From Lysinibacillus pakistanensis (lineage in GTDB: Bacteria > Bacillota > Bacilli > Bacillales_A > Planococcaceae), in contig NZ_CP126101.1 in assembly GCF_030123245.1 (NCBI RefSeq), forward strand, positions 3,656,501-3,720,500: DNA of 64,000 nucleotides. Direction: 5' to 3'. Below, piece after piece: positions 58,549 to 64,000 of this stretch. Under the pieces are notes generated by a model, which searched no databases, was not told the DNA's origin, and saw only the letters and a program-made list of their open reading frames with translations. The translations under genes were made by a program, and so were the position numbers. How positions within the stretch are numbered: position 1 is the stretch's first letter; the number at the start of each line of letters is the position of its first letter.

Positions 58549-59907
58549 TTATTGATAAAATGGCTTCACATCGTACCCATTTTTCTCCAAATGATAGCGA
58601 ATGGTTTTCTCTGTTACTAAGTGTCCTGAACCAACAACAACAAAGTACGTACCTTCCTTCTTTTTAAGTAAATCCATGATTTTCTTTGCCATTTGTTCAT
58701 CTCGTAAACCTAATAGCATTTTATTAAACTCTGACTGTTCTTCCACTGTCGCTTGGAAACTTTTTGCGAGGGTTTCAACGTCCCCATACTTCCAACTTGT
58801 TAACATTTCTTGATGGATTTTGGATTGATTTTTAGAAGGATCGATGATGCTATCCAAGGCAGAGACTAAGTATTGCTCCTGAGCTTCTGGCGATAACCCT
58901 TCAAACATATCAGTTTGTGCCTTTATACCTTCTAATTCAATCACTGGCTTTTGCTGCAGACGTGCATTCAATATAAAGTATAAATCAATACCATGAATTC
59001 CCATGTCTTCTGGTGTCATATCAAAAGAATCACTCATTGCCTGCACTGAAAATATATTAGCTAGATACCAAGGCTTTAGCAATGTCAGATGTTCCATCGG
59101 GAGACTATAAAGCTTTGCGACGTGCTCAAGCTTTGCAAATGTTTCTGGTGTAACAGTATCTTTCAGTTTAAAATTGTCTGCATATATTGATTTTTCTGTA
59201 AAGTATTTAGACCCTTCCGTATCCAGATTATTTGCCTCTACTACCAGAGCATCCGCTTCATTGAATGCCGTCATTAAGTTTTTATTTAACGGATATAAAT
59301 CAGGTGTACCAAGATGAATGGATCCCAGTAAATACACAACTGTATCCTCATCCTCTACTACCCAAGCTACCCCCTTTGAACCTTGACCTGCAAACGCATA
59401 CATATTCTTAATGAATCGAACTGCTAGTATAACAGCCTGTTGCGTCGTTGCCTTTTTCTCTAACTGCAGTCCGTTTGAAGAACCTTGTAATATGTTATGC
59501 TCTTGCATAAATTTAATAGCATCTTTGCCAACAGGTAAATCATAGCGCGCTATGATATTATACAAGCGCTTTACAATATCACCGCGTGTATTATCGTTCT
59601 TTACACTTACAGGCTTATACTGTTTATTCTCTGTTAAGCCCAGTGAGGCAATTTTCTTTTCCGTTAATACCAGCAGTTCATTTACCTTTTCCACCGGGAT
59701 TTCTTGAAGGAAGCCTTCATAATACCATTGGGTTGGATAAATTCCGTACTTTTCACCTTCGTTTAATGTTTCTTTAGCCCAATCACTAATCGATGGTGCT
59801 AGGGGTGGTGATTGCTCCTTCGCATGGATCACTGGCATTACCATTGTCAGCATCAATGAAACGCCAATCAACACAGCACTCGCACGTTTCATTAACCTAT
59901 TCATCAT
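58549..59907 (-). CDS. TraB/GumN-family secreted protein
   Basis: The start ATG 59907 follows AAGGGAGAGAAG; the longer frame upstream lacks such a site. The 452 residues open with a signal peptide (MNRLMKRASAVLIGVSLML..., cleavage near IHA-KE). Residues about 25-150 resemble an S-layer-like or copper-amine-oxidase N-type repeat region; from about 160 comes the TraB/GumN domain (VVYLLGSIHLGTPDLYPL, ADALVVEAN and, at the end, VVGSGHLVTEKTIRYHLEKNGY). The GxxHxG-type His and Glu suggest a metal-dependent hydrolase or protease-like activity outside the membrane. Confidence 0.85.
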   Translation of the reverse strand: MMNRLMKRASAVLIGVSLMLTMVMPVIHAKEQSPPLAPSISDWAKETLNEGEKYGIYPTQWYYEGFLQEIPVEKVNELLVLTEKKIASLGLTENKQYKPVSVKNDNTRGDIVKRLYNIIARYDLPVGKDAIKFMQEHNILQGSSNGLQLEKKATTQQAVILAVRFIKNMYAFAGQGSKGVAWVVEDEDTVVYLLGSIHLGTPDLYPLNKNLMTAFNEADALVVEANNLDTEGSKYFTEKSIYADNFKLKDTVTPETFAKLEHVAKLYSLPMEHLTLLKPWYLANIFSVQAMSDSFDMTPEDMGIHGIDLYFILNARLQQKPVIELEGIKAQTDMFEGLSPEAQEQYLVSALDSIIDPSKNQSKIHQEMLTSWKYGDVETLAKSFQATVEEQSEFNKMLLGLRDEQMAKKIMDLLKKKEGTYFVVVGSGHLVTEKTIRYHLEKNGYDVKPFYQ

Positions 59908-60433
59908 ATTCTCTTCTCTCCCTTGCTCATACTTTGAATCAATACCGCTTAAAAATCCCACCGTAATAACCAACATATGCTTACAAAACAAAATATCTAC
60001 AATTCTGTATTTAATATGAGACTAACACTTCCATTAAACGAGTTCAAGAAATATTTGAACTCAACAAATTATGATATTTATCAAGTTAATAGCCTCATTA
60101 CTTCCTTCCACATAAGATGATATGAAGGGAGGGAAATTGTACGACTACTCTTTTAATAATGAACATATTAAATACAAAATAAGTAATGGCGTGATGTATA
60201 GAAGATAAGATTGAGTCATGCCTTATTTATTGTGTATTACTCTTATATTGCAAGCTAAACCAAAATAAAAAAGTTTAGACCGTATGATGAATAAACACAA
60301 AAAGACTACGTTCTCACATAGTCCTTTACAAAGATATGTTGTGGTCTTTTTTTAGTTCTGTTTAAATCGTAATCAAACTCATTTATCCTATGTTTTCAGT
60401 TCATTAACGACAAATGTTTTTATTATGTTTTCA
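59908..60433. other. Intergenic region, no gene seen
   Basis: AT-rich. It includes the promoter side of the TraB gene and the terminator at 60304-60323. A short direct word TTGAACTCAAC-like region at about 60050 is unremarkable. Confidence 0.4.
60304..60323 (-). terminator. Terminator after the permease fragment
   Basis: GACTATG / CGTAGTC type arms around a six-base loop with TTTTTG on the minus strand. Confidence 0.6.
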
Positions 60434-60685
60434 TTAGAATTTCGGAAGAACTATTCTCTTATATAGTTGAACGGTAATATAGTAGTATATTGAGTAAATT
60501 ACAATAAAAATACCAATCGGAAGCCAAATACGGAAATAAGGTTCAGCTAAAATAGTTGAAAAAAGGTTCATGCCAATCAGTACATGTACATTACCAACTA
60601 TCGCAGGGAATAGGAATACTAAGAATATTTCTTTATAAATAGATTTTGATAACACTTCATATCGAACACCAATTTTGAAAAGCAT
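60434..60685 (-). pseudogene. C-terminal fragment of an FtsX/BceB-type ABC transporter permease
   Basis: The 83 residues have two transmembrane segments (LVFLFPAIVGNVHVLIGM and WLPIGIFIVIYSIYYYITV) and the context GVRYEVLSKSIYKEI, which matches the extreme C terminus of bacitracin-export type permeases of more than 600 residues. The upstream part is missing; hemL begins right there. It is therefore a remnant. Confidence 0.65.
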
Positions 60686-60736
60686 TTGATATATAAAAAT
60701 AGCATGCCAGAAATTAATCTAGCATGCCATTAAACT

Positions 60737-62029
60737 TTATCTAGCTAATTGAGCAAATACTTTATGGAAGGCATCCACCGTTTTAGCGATATGCTCCTCT
60801 GTATGTGCAGTGGAAATAAATAATCCTTCAAATTGAGATGGTGGTAAGAATATTCCTTCCTCTGCCATAAGACGGAAGTACTCCGCAAATAATTGTAAAT
60901 CAGATGTTTTCGCAGTAGCAAAATCAATCACGTTCTCATTTGTAAAGAAGAATCCTATCATGGAACCAGCACGATTGACAGTATGCGGAATATTGTATTT
61001 TGTTGCTGCTTCACGGAAACCAGCCTCTAATTGATCTCCTAGCTTTTTGAAGTATTCATATGAGCCTTTATCAAGACGAGATAATGTTTCATAGCCTGCA
61101 GTCATGGCTAATGGATTCCCTGAGAGTGTACCAGCTTGATAGATTGGGCCTGCTGGTGCGATTTGCTCCATAATTTCTTTCTTCCCTGCATAGGCACCTA
61201 CAGGCAGTCCACCGCCAATTACTTTGCCTAATGTTGTGATATCTGGTGTCACATCGAAATAGGCCTGTGCACAGCTATAATCGACACGGAAGCCAGTCAT
61301 AACCTCGTCAAAGATTAACAATGCTCCATATTCCTTCGTTAATGCACGTAAACCTTCTAAAAAGCCTGGCTGTGGAGGCACGACACCCATATTTCCAGCT
61401 ACTGGCTCTACAATTACGCCTGCAAGCTCAGCTCCATACTTTTCAAAAATTAATTTTGCTCCCTCTAAATCATTGTATGCAACTGTTAATGTATTACGTG
61501 CGACATCTGCAGGAACACCAGGACTATCAGGTAAGCCTAATGTAGCTACACCAGAGCCAGCTTTAATTAGTAATGAGTCTCCATGACCGTGATAAGAGCC
61601 CTCAAATTTTAAAATTTTATCTCGGCCCGTTACGCCACGAGCTACACGCAATGCAGACATTGTTGCCTCCGTACCTGAAGATACAAAGCGAATCATTTCC
61701 ATGCCTGGTAAACGTTCTAACACTAATTTAGCTAAACGATTTTCTGTATAGCTAGGCGCTCCAAATGAAGAGCCCTTCGCTGCAGCATCTGCAATTGCTT
61801 GAACTACTTCGGGATGTGTATGACCTAAAATAAGCGGCCCCCATGATAATACATAATCAATATATTCATTGCCATCAATATCTTTAATGATAGCACCATG
61901 TCCAGATTCCATGAAAATAGGATCCATATTGACAGATTTAAATGCGCGTACCGGGCTACTAACACCACCTGGCATTAAATGAATGGCTTCCGCATATGCT
62001 TGTTTTGATTTTTCGTAAGAACGTGTCAT
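60737..62029 (-). CDS. hemL: Glutamate-1-semialdehyde 2,1-aminomutase
   Basis: This PLP enzyme makes 5-aminolevulinate, the C5-route precursor of haem. The 430 residues include [26 protein letters not shown] and the PLP lysine in [16 protein letters not shown] (about 265). It is the last gene of the hem operon as in B. subtilis and starts directly after hemB. Confidence 0.97.
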   Translation of the reverse strand: MTRSYEKSKQAYAEAIHLMPGGVSSPVRAFKSVNMDPIFMESGHGAIIKDIDGNEYIDYVLSWGPLILGHTHPEVVQAIADAAAKGSSFGAPSYTENRLAKLVLERLPGMEMIRFVSSGTEATMSALRVARGVTGRDKILKFEGSYHGHGDSLLIKAGSGVATLGLPDSPGVPADVARNTLTVAYNDLEGAKLIFEKYGAELAGVIVEPVAGNMGVVPPQPGFLEGLRALTKEYGALLIFDEVMTGFRVDYSCAQAYFDVTPDITTLGKVIGGGLPVGAYAGKKEIMEQIAPAGPIYQAGTLSGNPLAMTAGYETLSRLDKGSYEYFKKLGDQLEAGFREAATKYNIPHTVNRAGSMIGFFFTNENVIDFATAKTSDLQLFAEYFRLMAEEGIFLPPSQFEGLFISTAHTEEHIAKTVDAFHKVFAQLAR

Positions 62030-63010
62030 TTATTTCTCCTCCAACCAACGTGCAACATCTTTAGCATGATACGTAATGATTAAATCAGAGCCAGCACGTT
62101 TCATACCTAATAATGTTTCAAGCACTACATTTTTTTCTTCAATCCAACCATTAATTGCTGCTGCTTTGATCATTGCATATTCTCCAGAAACATTGTACGC
62201 AACGATTGGTAAAGTATAATTATTTTTCATATCTCGAATAATGTCCAAATAGCTTAATGCTGGCTTAACAATTAAAAAATCTGCACCTTCTGCAACATCC
62301 GACTCTGCTTCACGGAATGCTTCTAAACGATTCGATGGGTCCATTTGGTATGATTTACGATCACCAAATTGAGGAGCACCGTCAGCTGCATCACGGAATG
62401 GCCCGTAGTAGCTTGATGCATATTTAACTGCATATGACATGATTGGAATATGTTCAAAGCCTGCTTTGTCTAAGCCTGCACGTATTGCAGCAACAAAGCC
62501 ATCCATCATATTTGATGGAGCAATGATATCTGCTCCCGCTTTTGCTTGAGACACAGCTGTACGCGCTAAAACATCTAAAGACGGATCATTTAAAATTTGA
62601 TCACCTTCAATTAAGCCACAATGCCCGTGATCTGTAAATTCACATAAACAAGTATCTGCTATGATTAATAGCTCTGGGTGGCGTTCTTTAATAAGACGTG
62701 TTGCCTCTTGCACGATGCCATGGTCATGGAAAGCTCCAGTACCAATCGCATCTTTTTCAGCCGGTAAGCCAAATAAAATAACTGCTGGTATTCCTAATGC
62801 TACGACTTCATCAATTTCCACTTCAAGTTTATCTAATGAAAATTGAAAAACACCTGGCATAGAAGGTACTTCATTTTTAATATTTTCGCCTTCAATAACG
62901 AAAATAGGATAGATTAAGTCCTCTTTGTGTAAGTAAGTTTCTTTTACCATTGATCGTATCGTTGCATTTGCACGCAAACGACGATGTCTTTGAAATTGTA
63001 ATTTTGTCAT
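62030..63010 (-). CDS. hemB: Porphobilinogen synthase (5-aminolevulinate dehydratase)
   Basis: It condenses two 5-aminolevulinates. The 326 residues contain the first Schiff-base lysine in [18 protein letters not shown], the second in [14 protein letters not shown], and the metal region [13 protein letters not shown], with Cys ligands as in zinc enzymes. It overlaps the hemD stop by four bases. Confidence 0.97.
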   Translation of the reverse strand: MTKLQFQRHRRLRANATIRSMVKETYLHKEDLIYPIFVIEGENIKNEVPSMPGVFQFSLDKLEVEIDEVVALGIPAVILFGLPAEKDAIGTGAFHDHGIVQEATRLIKERHPELLIIADTCLCEFTDHGHCGLIEGDQILNDPSLDVLARTAVSQAKAGADIIAPSNMMDGFVAAIRAGLDKAGFEHIPIMSYAVKYASSYYGPFRDAADGAPQFGDRKSYQMDPSNRLEAFREAESDVAEGADFLIVKPALSYLDIIRDMKNNYTLPIVAYNVSGEYAMIKAAAINGWIEEKNVVLETLLGMKRAGSDLIITYHAKDVARWLEEK

Positions 63011-63768
63011 TTTCTATTCCCTACTTTCATTATTTCCTCGATGACCGCATGCATAGTATATACGCTGGGCTTAACATCTACAGTAGCCCCGTGATTTAAG
63101 ATAGCCGCTTCTGTAATATGACCAATTGCTGCAACATGTGCCGCCTCCCACCCAATAACCGAAGCTACATCCATTGCGTAGACATCAACAGCAGAAGGAC
63201 TAGCTAAAATCACCGTAACATCATTACTTGCACGTATGCATTCAATAATGATTTGTTTTTGATCATGACGCTCAATCGTTTCATATACTGTCCATTCCTT
63301 AATTTTAAAGGGTAGACCTTTCTTCAATGTATTTTTCGCCTTTTCTCCACGAATAAATAGACAACTAGGATTACTACCTGCTATTTCAGGAAATTCTTTA
63401 ACAAAAACATCTGCACTAAAGATAGAAGGCATAAAACTAACATGGAATCCAAGCTTTTCTATTGCTGAAGTCGTTTTAGTGCCAATGGAAGCAATCTTTC
63501 CTTGAAAATGCCTTGCACTTAAATTAAATCGTTGCATCTTACTAGCAAAAGCATCTACAGCATTTTGACTTGTAAAAATAAGCCATTCAAATTGACGTGC
63601 TAACTCTATTTGTACATCATCATTTCTATCAATTAGCTCGCAAGTTTCAATCAATGGGGCAATAACGGCACGGCCACCTAAAGCTATAATGTCATCTACA
63701 ATTGTTGTCGTTTTAGATGTCCCTGTCAAAATAATTGTTTTACCTTCTAAAGGTAAATTACTTTGCAT
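63007..63768 (-). CDS. hemD: Uroporphyrinogen-III synthase
   Basis: It closes the tetrapyrrole ring with D-ring inversion. The 253 residues show the poorly conserved two-domain HemD pattern ([60 protein letters not shown]). Position between hemC and hemB makes it certain. Confidence 0.93.
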   Translation of the reverse strand: MQSNLPLEGKTIILTGTSKTTTIVDDIIALGGRAVIAPLIETCELIDRNDDVQIELARQFEWLIFTSQNAVDAFASKMQRFNLSARHFQGKIASIGTKTTSAIEKLGFHVSFMPSIFSADVFVKEFPEIAGSNPSCLFIRGEKAKNTLKKGLPFKIKEWTVYETIERHDQKQIIIECIRASNDVTVILASPSAVDVYAMDVASVIGWEAAHVAAIGHITEAAILNHGATVDVKPSVYTMHAVIEEIMKVGNRK

Positions 63769-64000
63769 CTTGCTCTGCCTTTACGCGTTGAATTAATTCA
63801 AAGGCACCTTGCTTCGTTAAAATCTCAGCAAGCTCTTTCCCAATTGCTTCCGCATCAGTGCCTACTACTGTCTCCTTATAAACAACAGAGGCATCTGGTG
63901 CAGCAACAAGACCAGTTATTGTAATTTCTTCCCCATTCGATTTAGCATATCCTGCGATAGGTACTTGACAGCCACCATCCATAGCTGCTAAGAAAGCACG
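63758..64000 (-). CDS. hemC: Hydroxymethylbilane synthase, C-terminal part
   Basis: Only the last 80 codons are present; the gene continues beyond the right edge. AFLAAMDGGCQVPIAGYA contains the conserved Cys that carries the dipyrromethane cofactor. It overlaps hemD by 11 bases. Confidence 0.93.
   Translation of the reverse strand, partial: RAFLAAMDGGCQVPIAGYAKSNGEEITITGLVAAPDASVVYKETVVGTDAEAIGKELAEILTKQGAFELIQRVKAEQDAK

Overview
The window is a piece of a Gram-positive, spore-forming Bacillales chromosome. It is AT-rich, has Bacillus-type ribosome binding sites, and keeps the classical Bacillus order hemC-hemD-hemB-hemL, valS, folC, spoIIB, maf, radC, mreB-mreC-mreD, minC-minD. The gene content and protein style suggest Lysinibacillus or a close relative; this is an inference, since no marker gene such as 16S rRNA is present.

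Layout. Positions 1-4870 hold the cell shape and division operon (minD, minC, mreD, mreC, mreB), all read on the minus strand. About 40.2 kb of prophage (5168-45353) is inserted in radC, splitting it into a C-terminal piece (4874-5209) and an N-terminal piece (45333-45773). Both junctions carry the same 6-bp core. Positions 45760-55963 hold maf, spoIIB, two adjacent folC paralogues, valS with a T-box leader, and some small genes. Positions 56000-58550 are a non-coding and decayed stretch: a probable small RNA, a truncated tyrosine recombinase, an IS3-type remnant, two inverted copies of a GC-rich structured repeat and a frameshifted FtsK/SpoIIIE remnant. A TraB/GumN-family lipo- or secreted protein and the hem genes close the window.

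Prophage. It is a long-tailed (siphovirus) cos-type phage with HK97-like packaging and head genes, and it integrates with a large serine recombinase. Read along the minus strand from the integrase end: lysogeny switch (XRE repressor with divergent promoters), many small early genes, Gp157-like protein, Sak4-like ATPase with an SSB-like partner, primase-helicase, YopX, ERCC4 nuclease, MazG-like and Dam genes, RinA-type late activator, HNH (broken), candidate cos, terS, terL, portal, ClpP-type protease, capsid, connectors, tail tube, a G/GT tail chaperone pair with a lambda-type slippery site, a 1776-residue tape measure, tail tip proteins, a tailspike, holin and endolysin. A hexapeptide-repeat acyltransferase runs against the late operon and looks like a lysogenic conversion gene. 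A second XRE regulator with its own operators lies next to the left attachment site.

Most unusual feature. A 10-bp asymmetric word, G(C/T)CNTCCACA, occurs 29 times between 5333 and 40041 and was not found in the host flanks. It sits in coding and non-coding DNA, in several reading frames, 22 times in one orientation and 7 in the other. Nothing in the gene annotation explains it. It behaves like a phage-wide DNA signal (stoperator-like, Chi-like or recombination-module site).
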